Source of the DNA: Candidatus Cloacimonadota bacterium
Lineage (GTDB): Bacteria; Cloacimonadota; Cloacimonadia; Cloacimonadales; JAJBBL01
Length of the DNA: 42,546 nt
Reading direction: 5' to 3'
NCBI GenBank assembly: GCA_019429305.1
Contig: JAHYIR010000016.1
Coordinates: 1 to 42,546 of the forward strand
Positions within the stretch are counted from its first letter, which is position 1. Every line of letters begins with the position of its first letter. Position numbers and translations under genes: made by a program. Of this stretch, positions 15,959 through 24,965 are shown piece after piece. Under the pieces are notes generated by a model. That model had not been told where the DNA came from and ran no database searches. It saw only the letters and a program-made list of their open reading frames with translations.

Positions 15959-18900
15959 ATGAAGCAAAATCAAGGTTATTATCGTCACGCTACAGTATAT
16001 AAGGATCAGATAGTCTTTGTTGCAGAGGATGACCTATGGAAAGTAAAAATCTCTGGAGGGACAGCGACAAGATTAACAGCTAATCTCGGTCAGGTATCAA
16101 ATCCTTTTATTTCTGATAATGGTCAGTTAATAGCATTTATCGGCAGTGAAGAGGGTACTCCGGAGGTATATGTGATGCCGGTTGAGGGTGGAACTGCCAA
16201 AAGACTGACTTATCTTAATAGTGCTTGTCGCGTTATTGGTTGGAAAGATGGTAAAATTCTCTTTTTTAGTAATCATGGACAACCATTTAGGCAAAACTTC
16301 ATGATCTATGCTATCAGTCCTGATGGGGGAGAGCCCCAAAAACTACCTTATGGTCTAGCGACGAGTATCAGTTTCGGCAAGAAAGGGGTAGTTTTAGGTC
16401 GAAAAGCAATGGATTTAGCTACTTGGAAAAGGTATAGGGGTGGTACAGCCGGTGAGATATGGATCGATACGGAAGGGAAAGGGAAGTTCACTAAGCTGAT
16501 CGACCTGAAAGGTAATTTTGCTAATCCGATGTGGTTAGGTGACAGGATCTTCTTTGTTTCGGATTATGAAGGGATAGCTAATATCTATTCGGTCAATCCT
16601 TCCGGTAAGGACATAATAAAACATACCAAGCAAAAGGATTATTATGTAAGAAATGCTACTACAGACGGACAATCTATAGTATATCACGCCGGAGCAGATA
16701 TTTACTGCTACGATATTAAAAAAGATCAGGATAGGATAGTAAAAATAGATTATCGTTCTCCTTTCATCCAGAGACAGAGGAAATTTGTTACTGGCTTTGA
16801 GTATTTGGAAGATTGTGATTTAAATGCTGACGGGAGCAAAATAGCACTTGAATGTCGTGGTAAACTCTTTAACATGGGTAACTGGGAAGGGGGTGTGATT
16901 CAATGTGGTAATTCTGATGGTGTACGTTATCGTTTAGGACGCTGGCTTAATGATAACAAACGTATCATAACGGTAAGTGATGAAAGTGGAGAAGAACACT
17001 TAGAAATATACGAAGCAGAGAGCAATAAGCTCCTTAAAACAATTAAGATCCAAAATCCCGGTCGTTTTGTTTTTTTAGAAGTATCTCCAACCAAGAAAGA
17101 AGACATCGTTGTGTATTGTAATCATCGTAATGAACTCTATTGGTTGGATCTGAAAGGAAATAAACCGGTTAAGATCGATAAGAATGAGTTTGGTTCTCTC
17201 GATGATGCTGTCTGGTCTCCTGATGGCAGATGGATTGCCTATAGCATTGATGTTTCTAAAACAACAAGAGCATTAAAACTCTACAATTTAGAGAAAAAAG
17301 CGATCCATCAGATAACCAAACCTATCATGTCTGATTCGGATCCATATTTCAGTAGTGATGGAAAATATCTTTATTTTGTATCTAGCAGGATTTTTAATCC
17401 GGTTTATGATGCCATGCATTTCGATCTCGGCTTTCCTCAAGGGAGTTTGCCTTATGTAATAACTCTGACCAAGGATACCAAAGATCCATTTGAGATGGAA
17501 CCGAAAGGTTTTAACCCAACAGAGAAAGACGAGAAGAAATCGGAGAAGAAAGATAAGAAAAAAGAAGAGCTCAGAGTTAAGATTGATCTGGAAGGCATTG
17601 AAGATAGAATTACACCTTTTCCTCTCAAAGAGGCAAACTATTATGGTCTTTCTGTTACCAATAACAGAATATTCTACTTAGTTTACCCCGTTTCCGGTGT
17701 TCTTGATAATGATGATTGGTTGAATCAGTCTCCGAAGTCAGTTTTAAAGTTCTATGATCTTGAAAAGCGGAAAGAGATCGTTATGGCCAACAATGTTTCC
17801 GGATACCGTTTATCAGCTGACGGCTCTGCCATTGGAATCTTTATGGGGAAAAAATTGCGAGTGTTATCTACAAAGAGTGATCCTGAAAGTCTCTCTAAAG
17901 AAGATGGTAATAATCGGGAAACCGGCTGGATCAATCTGAACCGGGTGAGAATATCTATCAATCCACCCGCTGAATGGAAACAGATGTATGCAGAAGCTTG
18001 GCGGTTACAGCGTGACTATTTCTGGGTAGAGGATATGTCAGGTATTGACTGGAAGAAAATTTACAAACGTTATTTTCCTCTGCTTGATAGAATAGCTACT
18101 CGCACTGAGTTTGCAGATTTGGTCTGGGAGATGCAGGGAGAATTAGGGACTTCTCATGCTTATGAGTTTGGTGGAGATTACAAAAAACGTCCTTGGTATT
18201 TAGTCGGTCAACTGGGAGCAGATTTCCAGTATGATCCAAAGAGCGATTCTTATATCATCAAGCATATTGTAGAAGGAGATGTTTGGGACAAAAAGCATTC
18301 TCCACCTCTTAAAAAACCGGGGTTGAATATTAAAGTTGGGATGTTACTTAAAGCCATTAATGGAACAAAATTGTCTCGTATGATAACACCTGAACAGGCA
18401 TTGGTGAATTATGCCGGTCAAGAAGTACAGTTGCTAATAGCAGAAAATGACGGCAAGAAAGAGCGTCAGGTTACAGTCAAAACCTTAAGAAACGATATTA
18501 ATCTTCGCTATCGTGAATGGGTAGAACGAAATAAAGAGTATGTTCATCAGAAGACAAAAGGAAAGGTTGGATATATCCATATTCCCGATATGATGGGTGA
18601 AGGGTATGCAGAATTCCATCGTCATTTCCTGACAGAATATGATCATGATGCTCTGATCGTTGATGTACGCTATAATGGAGGCGGTCATGTTTCTCAACTG
18701 CTCTTGGAGAAATTAGCCCGTAAGAGGATCGGATATGACCTTACTCGTTGGTATGGCTATGATCCCTATCCAGAATATTCCGTTAAGGGTCCTATAGTTG
18801 TTATTACTAATGAGTTTGCCGGTTCTGATGGAGATATCTTCAGCCATTCCTTTAAATTAATGAAACTCGGCAAGTTGATCGGTAAAAGGACTTGGGGTGG

Positions 18901-19168
18901 GGTAATAGGGATTAGTCCCCGTAACAGACTGGTTGACGGTGGTATCACAACTCAGCCGGAATTCTCTTTCTGGTTTAAAGATGTCGGTTGGAATGTCGAA
19001 AATTACGGAACTGATCCTGATATTGAAGTGGATATAACACCACAGGATTATGCTAAGAATAAGGATCCACAAATGGAAAAGGCATTGGAAGTTATAGCCA
19101 AAGAGATGAAGCAATTCAAGTATCTCAAACCGAAATTTGATAAGAAACCGAAGCTGACTTTACCGTAA
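15959..19168 (+). CDS. Tricorn-type protease
   Basis: A 1069-residue tricorn protease homologue, a large cytosolic serine peptidase that trims oligopeptides. The N-terminal half holds beta-propeller repeats (for example SDNGQLIAFIGSEEGTPEVY, SPDGRWIAYSIDVSK). A Lys/Glu-rich linker lies near residues 520-540 (EKDEKKSEKKDKKKEE). A PDZ region is near 760-860 and the S41-type core is C-terminal. The catalytic set aligns with Thermoplasma tricorn: His733 in TSHAYEF, Ser956 and Asp957 in AGSDGDIFS, and Glu1014 in NVENYGTDPD. The length is close to the archaeal enzyme (1071 aa). No signal peptide is seen. ATGGAGGAATT precedes the ATG. It stands alone, with repeats upstream and a terminator hairpin downstream. 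Confidence 0.96.
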   Translation: MKQNQGYYRHATVYKDQIVFVAEDDLWKVKISGGTATRLTANLGQVSNPFISDNGQLIAFIGSEEGTPEVYVMPVEGGTAKRLTYLNSACRVIGWKDGKILFFSNHGQPFRQNFMIYAISPDGGEPQKLPYGLATSISFGKKGVVLGRKAMDLATWKRYRGGTAGEIWIDTEGKGKFTKLIDLKGNFANPMWLGDRIFFVSDYEGIANIYSVNPSGKDIIKHTKQKDYYVRNATTDGQSIVYHAGADIYCYDIKKDQDRIVKIDYRSPFIQRQRKFVTGFEYLEDCDLNADGSKIALECRGKLFNMGNWEGGVIQCGNSDGVRYRLGRWLNDNKRIITVSDESGEEHLEIYEAESNKLLKTIKIQNPGRFVFLEVSPTKKEDIVVYCNHRNELYWLDLKGNKPVKIDKNEFGSLDDAVWSPDGRWIAYSIDVSKTTRALKLYNLEKKAIHQITKPIMSDSDPYFSSDGKYLYFVSSRIFNPVYDAMHFDLGFPQGSLPYVITLTKDTKDPFEMEPKGFNPTEKDEKKSEKKDKKKEELRVKIDLEGIEDRITPFPLKEANYYGLSVTNNRIFYLVYPVSGVLDNDDWLNQSPKSVLKFYDLEKRKEIVMANNVSGYRLSADGSAIGIFMGKKLRVLSTKSDPESLSKEDGNNRETGWINLNRVRISINPPAEWKQMYAEAWRLQRDYFWVEDMSGIDWKKIYKRYFPLLDRIATRTEFADLVWEMQGELGTSHAYEFGGDYKKRPWYLVGQLGADFQYDPKSDSYIIKHIVEGDVWDKKHSPPLKKPGLNIKVGMLLKAINGTKLSRMITPEQALVNYAGQEVQLLIAENDGKKERQVTVKTLRNDINLRYREWVERNKEYVHQKTKGKVGYIHIPDMMGEGYAEFHRHFLTEYDHDALIVDVRYNGGGHVSQLLLEKLARKRIGYDLTRWYGYDPYPEYSVKGPIVVITNEFAGSDGDIFSHSFKLMKLGKLIGKRTWGGVIGISPRNRLVDGGITTQPEFSFWFKDVGWNVENYGTDPDIEVDITPQDYAKNKDPQMEKALEVIAKEMKQFKYLKPKFDKKPKLTLP

Positions 19169-19215
19169 GAAGTATCCACTGATACACACAGAAAAAACGC
19201 TGATTGACACAGATT

Positions 19216-19257
19216 AAAAAAAAGATAAAGGGCGACCGCTGGTCGCCCTTTATCTTT
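19216..19257. terminator. Strong bidirectional terminator hairpin
   Basis: A perfect 17-bp stem (19221-19237 with 19241-19257) around a 3-nt loop, core GGGCGACC / GGTCGCCC. On the minus strand it is followed by a run of T's (complement of the A's at 19216-19223), so it best serves the EFR1-type gene. On the plus strand it follows the tricorn gene by about 50 bp. A diverged copy with the same flanking sequence lies at ~20605-20645. Confidence 0.85.
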
Positions 19258-19389
19258 AGCACAAAGCTATTTTTTCCCCCTTCTTTTCTCTGTGCCCTCT
19301 GTGTCTTCGTGGTAGTTTTGACCTGCTTGCTATACTTCCTCCGGTTTTCTCTCAGTCTCTTAGTCTCTTCCTCTCTCCCTCGAAATCAC
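19258..19389. repeat. CTCTGTG...CGTGGT repeat between convergent genes
   Basis: The sequence TTTTCTCTGTGCCCTCTGTG and CTTCGTGGTAG (~19283-19316) is one member of a dispersed family also seen at ~20653-20694, ~20890-20930, ~30819-30855 (inverted), ~39637-39690 and ~41500-41545. The rest is a pyrimidine-rich stretch (CTCTCAGTCTCTTAGTCTCTTCC) without coding features. Confidence 0.7.
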
Positions 19390-20166
19390 TCACTTCATCA
19401 CTTCTTCCGCTTCTTGTGCCTGATAGGGGTAAAAATCATCTCTATTATTAAACCTGATCGCCTGTGTCGGGCAGAAAGAGATACATCTCATACAGAATTG
19501 ACATTTATCAAGAAATTCAGGATACTCCTCCATCTCGACATTTCCTGTCGGGCAGAGTTTATAGCAGTAACCACAACGGATACACTTGATGTTATCTACC
19601 GTAAGTTTCCATTTTTTAGCCAAAATATCCCAAGCTCTTTTTCTGAGATTTAGTTTATTAAAAATAGAGGGGAATAACAATATTGGTTTCCATTTGGTAA
19701 TACCATAAACAAGATCATGAGTGTAGTATTTGGCTTTTTGTAATCCGGAGCTGATAATTTGTTGATTTTTCTGTTCGTAAAGACTCTTATTACTAATATT
19801 ATTAGGCATTTTGATCTCTTTTGCACCGATTGGTTGGTAATTTTTTTTTACTAGTAGATTTCTGATCTGACTTGTTACCACTCCCGAAAAAGAACCAAAA
19901 GTATCTACCATAAAGATCTCAGTTCCTTGACCGTCGGGCATTCCTTCTATAAAGTCCCAAACCAAAGGATAGGTAGAGAAACAAGCTACAGGGAAAGCAA
20001 GACCGATTGTACTGTCTTTACTTATATCTTGGGGATCTGTATTAACTAAGTTATGTGTATCTATCTCTACACCCAAAGAACTAAAAATTTCAGCCATTTT
20101 TTTGACAATTAGCAGAGTATTTCCGGTTCCGGTGAAATAATAAAGGGCGACTTTCTTGTTTTTCAT
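19390..20166 (-). CDS. EFR1-family flavodoxin/ferredoxin fusion protein
   Basis: A 258-residue protein starting at ATG 20166, with CGAAAGGAGATACATA upstream; a longer frame to 20199 is unsupported. The N-terminal ~150 residues are flavodoxin-like with the phosphate loop YYFTGTGNTLLIVKK and the FPVACFSTYP and VDTFGSFSGV loops. The C-terminus carries two [4Fe-4S] motifs, CIRCGYCYKLCP and CQFCMRCISFCP. The combination fits the EFR1 family: FMN plus two clusters, soluble, transferring single electrons between ferredoxin pools. The physiological partner is unknown. In this genome it could draw on the same reduced ferredoxin as the hydrogenase, but that is only inferred. Confidence 0.88.
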   Translation of the reverse strand: MKNKKVALYYFTGTGNTLLIVKKMAEIFSSLGVEIDTHNLVNTDPQDISKDSTIGLAFPVACFSTYPLVWDFIEGMPDGQGTEIFMVDTFGSFSGVVTSQIRNLLVKKNYQPIGAKEIKMPNNISNKSLYEQKNQQIISSGLQKAKYYTHDLVYGITKWKPILLFPSIFNKLNLRKRAWDILAKKWKLTVDNIKCIRCGYCYKLCPTGNVEMEEYPEFLDKCQFCMRCISFCPTQAIRFNNRDDFYPYQAQEAEEVMK

Positions 20167-20266
20167 TATGTATCTCCTTTCGTTTGAAAATATCAACATA
20201 TTTTACTGATCTATATTCAATCGAATATTTTCTAGATTGATAGGGTTAAAGTCATATGCAAAAAAA

Positions 20267-20343
20267 TGGTACGCCTGAAGGGATTCGAACCCCAAACCGT
20301 CTGATCCGTAGTCAGATGCTCTATCCAATTGAGCTACAGGCGC
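20267..20343 (-). tRNA. tRNA-Arg (anticodon ACG)
   Basis: A 77-nt tRNA on the minus strand. The acceptor stem is GCGCCTG / CAGGCGT, the D-arm AGCTCAATTGGATAGAGC, the anticodon loop CTACGGA, the T-arm TTGGGGTTCGAATCCCTTC, and the CCA is encoded at 20269-20267. A possible -35 (TTGACA at 20382-20377) lies upstream without a convincing -10. Confidence 0.97.
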
Positions 20344-21188
20344 ACACCATATTCCAGAAATATAAAATGACTACCTTGTCAAGCAGATTGTGAAAAATGA
20401 TCTAAACCGTCAGATAGTTTGTGAATCATGAAAACCGAATAATGATTTCGTTGGTGAGTGATCGAAACTTGCTACTCCTTCCAATGAACTAGCTACTCTT
20501 CTTCCTTCGATACAACCTGCTGCCTGCTTAAGCAAGAAGTAATCAGCAGAACACTCGGGATGACCGGGCACGAGATTAATTATAACTACAAAAATTAAAG
20601 TCTATGAAACAAGAAGAGCGACTGGTGGTCGCCTCTTTATCTTTTGCACATAGCTTTTTTTTCTTTTCTCTGTGTTCTCTGTGCCTCCGTGGTCATTTAT
20701 TTTGCTTGCTACACCCCCCAATGGACTTGCTGATCTTTCTCCTTCGATACGTTCTGCTGCCTGCTTAAGCAAGAGGTAATCAGCAGGACACTCAGGATGA
20801 TATAGTAATGATTATTTACAATTTCGCTACCAAAATACTGTACTGACCTTTTTTACCTAATTATCTAACACCTAATAAAACCTACAACCTATTTTTTTTC
20901 TCTGTGTTCTTTGTCTCCCTGTAGTTAGTCTTGATCATTCTCTACTTCCTTAGGTTTTCTTTTAAAAAAGTCTTGCCAAAAAGCATCACTACATATTAAG
21001 TACATAGTAAACTTAAATATAATCAAGGTTTCAGAGAATGATAAAAAAAAGGTGTCAGCCAGGATGTATCACTTCTATCAGTTTAGAGAGTAGGATTTGT
21101 TGATATCTAATGGCAGTAATCATCTGTCTGATCAAGACAGAACTACATTTCATCGCAACTCACTAAGAGACTACTACAGGATAAAGTT
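20344..21188. repeat. Repeat-rich spacer upstream of the histidine kinase
   Basis: No gene is seen. Two right halves of the GTCATCCTGAGTG palindromic element lie at ~20503-20564 and ~20741-20800, each with CCTTCGATAC, an inner hairpin (CTGCTG / CAGCAG around TGCTTAAGCA) and a terminal ACACTC(A/G)GGATGA. At 20605-20694 a GGTCGCC hairpin is followed by the CTCTGTG...CCGTGGT repeat, a diverged copy of 19225-19316. A third CTCTGTG member is at ~20890-20930. The last 200 bp look unique and presumably contain the kinase promoter. Confidence 0.75.
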
Positions 21189-24100
21189 ATGATCTTAGAT
21201 ATATTCCTCTCCTTCATTGCTTTCTTTTTATACATGCAGTTAGGATTGTATGTACTTTTCAATAAACCACGTTCCAAAGTCAACCGGGCATTTTTCTATC
21301 TCTCCATTAGTTTAGTGATCTGGTCATTTGGTTATGTTTTTATCCATGCCTCGAACAATATAGATACTTTTCTTTTTTGGGAACGGATCTCTTCCTTCGG
21401 CTGGATAATCTTCCCAGCACTGCTGGTTAATTTCTTTTTTGTACTAAAAAAACAAGCCAAATCACTATTCAGAACAATAACTCAGCTTGGTTTTTATTTA
21501 GCTGGTTTAGTCTTCTTTATCCAGTCATTGTTGGGACATCTATTGAGCAATGATTACCTTTATGTAGCAGAAAGATGGATCTTTAAACCTAATTTTGCTT
21601 CTGCTTGGTATATATCCTTTGTCGTATATCTCGTTTTAGCAGTAATGATCAGTTTCTATCTGCTCATTTCTTGGAGCTTGAAGACTAAGGTCAATAAAGA
21701 AAAGATCCAGTCCAAGATCATCATGATCACCCTCTTCCTATACTTTGCTGGGATTCTGGTCAGTAACTACATAATACCGGTTGTTAGTCCTGTAGAATTT
21801 CCCGGATTAATCCACATAACATCCTTTTTCTGGGTTGCAGGCTTTGGATTAGCAATAGTGAGATATAAATTTTTGGTTTTAAATCCTCAAACAGCAGCGA
21901 GTGAGATCATTGCCAACATGAAGGAACTTTTATTCTTTCTCGATACAGAAGGTAAGATAATTAAGATCAATCAGTTCACGGAAGAGTTATTAGGTTATGA
22001 ATCTTCAGAAATAATCAACCAACAATTCAATAGTTTTTTGGTTGATAAGGAAAAAGCCCGCAAGATACTTGCCATCGAAGACACTTTAGAAGAGATAAAA
22101 CCGCATGAGTATTTTTTGCGCAAAAAAAATAGAGATATTGTATTATTCAATCTCTCTTCAGCAGAAGTAAAAGATGATGCCGGCGATACTTTAGGAACAA
22201 TAATCGTCGGGTATGACATCAGGTATGAGAAAATGCTGGAAGAGGCGTTACGCAACAGCGAGAAAAAGTTCCGTGAACTCTATACTATGGTCAGGTTAAT
22301 GTGTGATAATGTACCCGATCTGATCTGGGCTAAAGATCTGGAGAAAAGGTACATTTTTGCCAATAAGGCGACCTGTCAGATACTGCTCAATACCTCAGAT
22401 CCGGAAGAACCAATCGGTAAAACTGATGCGTTTTTTTTCCAAAGAGAAAAAGAGTCACACAAAGATGATAAATTTTGGTTTACTTTTGCTGAAGACTTAC
22501 CCGATTCCGATAGTATCACTTTGGAAAGACGACAAGCGGGGCGTTATCTTGAGTTTGGTAATATCAGAGATGAATTTGTCTATTTTGATGTTTATAAAGC
22601 CCCCTTCTGGGTTGAAAATCAAAATATGATCGGTCTTGTCGGCTGTGGTAGGGATGTAACCTTAGAAAAACGGATGGAAGAGAAAAGGTTGGATACTGAG
22701 ATCGCTCTATCTCAAGAGAAAGAGCTTCTATCAGTAACATTGAGTTCTATCGGGGACGGAGTTATCTCTACCGATACAGACGGAAGAATAGTCCTGATCA
22801 ATAAAGCGGCGGAAGAAATGACCGGTTGGCAGAAAGAAGAAGCATTCGGTGAACATATAGATCAGGTTTATAAATTGCTTGATTCTCATACACGAGAGGA
22901 GTTGGAGAGCACTTTTTCACTTGTATTAAGAACAGGCAGGATCATTGGCACCGAGCATAGTCCTATTCTGTTAAACAGATCAGGAAAGAAGATTTATATA
23001 GCTCACAATGGAGCACCTATTTTTAACAAGGAAGGTCAGATAATAGGTGTTGTTATTGCATTCAGCGATATAACTGCCAAAAAACAGATCGAACATGAGC
23101 TGATCAAAATACAGAAATTGGAGACAGTCGGGGCATTGGCAGGTGGGATAGCCCACGATTTCAATAATATTATGACTGCCATATTGGGCAATGTTTCAAT
23201 GGTTATCAGGAAGATGCCAGATGAGAAGTTAAGAAATAGATTATTTATAGCAGAAAAGGCCTGTTTCCGAGCTCGTGATCTGACCAGACAACTTCTCACA
23301 TTTGCTAAAGGGGGAGAACCGGTTAAGAAAGTTGTCCTATTGAACAAGATGATCGAAGACGCAGTTCTTTTCTCTCTAAAGGGCTCTGATATAGAGTGTA
23401 AGCTAAACATATCAAGAAATCTGCGACCTGTTGAAGTTGATGAAAGTCAGATCAGCCAAGTTATTAGTAATTTATTGATCAATGCCAAGCAAGCTATGCC
23501 TGATGGTGGCTTATTGTTAATAAATGCCGAGAATATAACTAAAACTGATACCTTCAACTTGCCAATAGAAAATGGAGAATATGTTAAAGTTGAAGTTATA
23601 GATACCGGAACCGGAATATCACCACAACATATTAATCATATCTTTGATCCCTTCTATACAACCAAGCAAGATGGTACCGGCTTAGGTTTGGCTATCAGCT
23701 TCAATGTTTTAGCTCGTCATCATGGTTATCTCCATGCTGTTTCTGAAGAAGGGAAAGGATCAATTTTCACTATCTATTTACCTGCCTCCGGGAAAGAATT
23801 CGTTCCTGAGAAAGTACAGGAAGAGGTTATCCCTTATCGTGGTGAGGGCTACATTATCCTGATGGATGATGAGATAGAGATCAGGAATACCCTCGGCAGC
23901 ATGTTAGAGTCTTTAGGATTTACTGTCATTTGTACTGAAAAAGGTGAGGAAACAATTAATGAATTAGAAAAACTAAGAGAGAATAAAGAGAATCTTGTTT
24001 GTACAATTCTTGATCTTATTGTACCTCACGGAATGGGTGGAAAAGAAACGATCATGAAGCTAAGAGAGATTGACCCTGATATCAAAGCGATCGTTTCCAG

Positions 24101-24239
24101 TGGTTATTACAGTGATCCGGTAGTTGCTAATTATGCCAGATACGGCTTTAATGGAGTGATTGAAAAACCTTATACAATTAGTAATTTGATCAAGGTTATC
24201 AAAGAGGTCACTTCAAACGTTAAGCAAGTAGTAAATTAG
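21189..24239 (+). CDS. Hybrid sensor histidine kinase (7TM, PAS repeats, HisKA, ATPase, receiver)
   Basis: A 1016-residue membrane hybrid kinase. The first ~230 residues contain about seven hydrophobic segments, as in the His-kinase N-terminal 7TM sensor (IFLSFIAFFLYMQLGLYVLF opens it). Three PAS-like regions follow at about 235-350, 360-495 and 510-630 (FFLDTEGKIIKINQFTEELLGYE; ISTDTDGRIVLINKAAEEMTGW). The HisKA box GGIAHDFNN has the phospho-His at 656. The ATPase has NAKQAM (N box), DTGTGIS (G1), FDPFYTTK (F) and GTGLGLAIS (G2). A C-terminal receiver (~890-1012) has Asp942 in ILDLIVP and Lys in IEKPYT. No output domain follows, so phosphate likely passes to another receiver. It stands alone among repeats next to the pilus locus. 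AGGATAAAGTT precedes the ATG. Confidence 0.93.
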   Translation: MILDIFLSFIAFFLYMQLGLYVLFNKPRSKVNRAFFYLSISLVIWSFGYVFIHASNNIDTFLFWERISSFGWIIFPALLVNFFFVLKKQAKSLFRTITQLGFYLAGLVFFIQSLLGHLLSNDYLYVAERWIFKPNFASAWYISFVVYLVLAVMISFYLLISWSLKTKVNKEKIQSKIIMITLFLYFAGILVSNYIIPVVSPVEFPGLIHITSFFWVAGFGLAIVRYKFLVLNPQTAASEIIANMKELLFFLDTEGKIIKINQFTEELLGYESSEIINQQFNSFLVDKEKARKILAIEDTLEEIKPHEYFLRKKNRDIVLFNLSSAEVKDDAGDTLGTIIVGYDIRYEKMLEEALRNSEKKFRELYTMVRLMCDNVPDLIWAKDLEKRYIFANKATCQILLNTSDPEEPIGKTDAFFFQREKESHKDDKFWFTFAEDLPDSDSITLERRQAGRYLEFGNIRDEFVYFDVYKAPFWVENQNMIGLVGCGRDVTLEKRMEEKRLDTEIALSQEKELLSVTLSSIGDGVISTDTDGRIVLINKAAEEMTGWQKEEAFGEHIDQVYKLLDSHTREELESTFSLVLRTGRIIGTEHSPILLNRSGKKIYIAHNGAPIFNKEGQIIGVVIAFSDITAKKQIEHELIKIQKLETVGALAGGIAHDFNNIMTAILGNVSMVIRKMPDEKLRNRLFIAEKACFRARDLTRQLLTFAKGGEPVKKVVLLNKMIEDAVLFSLKGSDIECKLNISRNLRPVEVDESQISQVISNLLINAKQAMPDGGLLLINAENITKTDTFNLPIENGEYVKVEVIDTGTGISPQHINHIFDPFYTTKQDGTGLGLAISFNVLARHHGYLHAVSEEGKGSIFTIYLPASGKEFVPEKVQEEVIPYRGEGYIILMDDEIEIRNTLGSMLESLGFTVICTEKGEETINELEKLRENKENLVCTILDLIVPHGMGGKETIMKLREIDPDIKAIVSSGYYSDPVVANYARYGFNGVIEKPYTISNLIKVIKEVTSNVKQVVN

Positions 24240-24268
24240 TAAAAAATACGTTAACAAATTGAATATAT

Positions 24269-24424
24269 GTCATCCTGAGTGTTCTGCAATGGCTTCTTGC
24301 TTTACCTGTCAGAATGTATAGATTGATGGCCCATTCTGAAACGGTTTTTTAAGACCAATTTAGCCTTCGATACATCACTTGGATAGATAAGCAAGAAGCA
24401 GGACCAAGTGACACTCAGGGTGAA
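24269..24424. mobile_element. MITE-like nested palindromic element, copy B1
   Basis: About 156 bp bounded by GTCATCCTGAGTG and its near-inverse CACTCAGGGTGA. The right arm has CCTTCGATACATC and the TCACTTGG / CCAAGTGA inner hairpin. The left arm is decayed (TGTATAGATTGATGG instead of TGTATCGAAGG). There is no coding capacity. It is the sibling of the element at 24646-24803. Confidence 0.75.
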
Positions 24425-24645
24425 ACGGGAATAGATTAGTAAGGTTTTGTAATAATATTGAATTGTATTTATGTTCTAAACAGCTTGATCATGCAGTGTA
24501 GGGGCGGTTCATGAACCTAAAATAATACTTCTTTGTCGCTGCTTCCGATCCTTCGTCAAGCTCAGGACAGGGTTTACGAAGTCACATGTCAAAAATAAGA
24601 AAAGAGCAAGCAAAGCTAAGACATAGACCTCAATCTATGGCTTTT

Positions 24646-24803
24646 GTCATCCTGAGTGTTCTGCTGTTGGCTTCTTGCTAATCTTGTAGCAGAATGTATC
24701 GAAGGATGGTCTATTCTGAAACGGTTTTTAAGACCAATTTACCCTTCGATACATCACTTGGATAGATAAGCAAGAAGCAAGACCAAGTGACACTCAGGGT
24801 GAC
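24646..24803. mobile_element. MITE-like nested palindromic element, copy B2 (best preserved)
   Basis: About 158 bp. The outer arms are GTCATCCTGAGTG and CACTCAGGGTGAC, the next arms TGTATCGAAGG and CCTTCGATACA. Each half encloses its own hairpin: TTCTGCT / AGCAGAA on the left and TCACTTGG / CCAAGTGA on the right. CTTCTTGCT in one loop pairs with AGCAAGAAG in the other. The centre (TCTATTCTGAAACGG...) is unpaired. It is non-coding. Other copies or halves lie at 20503, 20741, 24269, 35031, 35443, 35595 and 41699. Confidence 0.8.
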
Positions 24804-24872
24804 ACGGGCAGATTGGATGATATGTTAAGAAATCTGATAAATGATAAATTACTTAACCGCCCCTACAAAAAA

Positions 24873-24941
24873 GCGAATTACACTGATCTTACGAAATGCT
24901 TGTTAGTAAGCATTTAATTCGCGTCTATCAGTGTAATTCGC
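24873..24941. repeat. Nested inverted repeat downstream of the secretin gene
   Basis: A 15-bp perfect inverted repeat GCGAATTACACTGAT / ATCAGTGTAATTCGC (24873-24887, 24927-24941) encloses a second hairpin AAATGCTT / AAGCATTT (24894-24901, 24908-24915). It lies 24 bp after the secretin stop (minus strand) and may act as a transcript end, although no T-run follows. Confidence 0.75.
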
Positions 24942-24965
24942 CGTTAAACTTTTAATTTATTCTTT

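Noticed and set aside
15959-19168. Alternative reading as a TolB-like or DPP-type propeller protein
   Set aside because: The C-terminal S41-type core and the His, Ser-Asp, Glu residues match tricorn at nearly the same positions.
19204-19653. 149-codon plus-strand frame antisense to the EFR1-type gene
   Set aside because: It starts inside the terminator hairpin, crosses a dispersed repeat and runs opposite a clear ferredoxin domain.
20344-21188. Possible riboswitch or small RNA upstream of the histidine kinase
   Set aside because: The visible hairpins belong to dispersed repeat families and no known riboswitch core was recognised.
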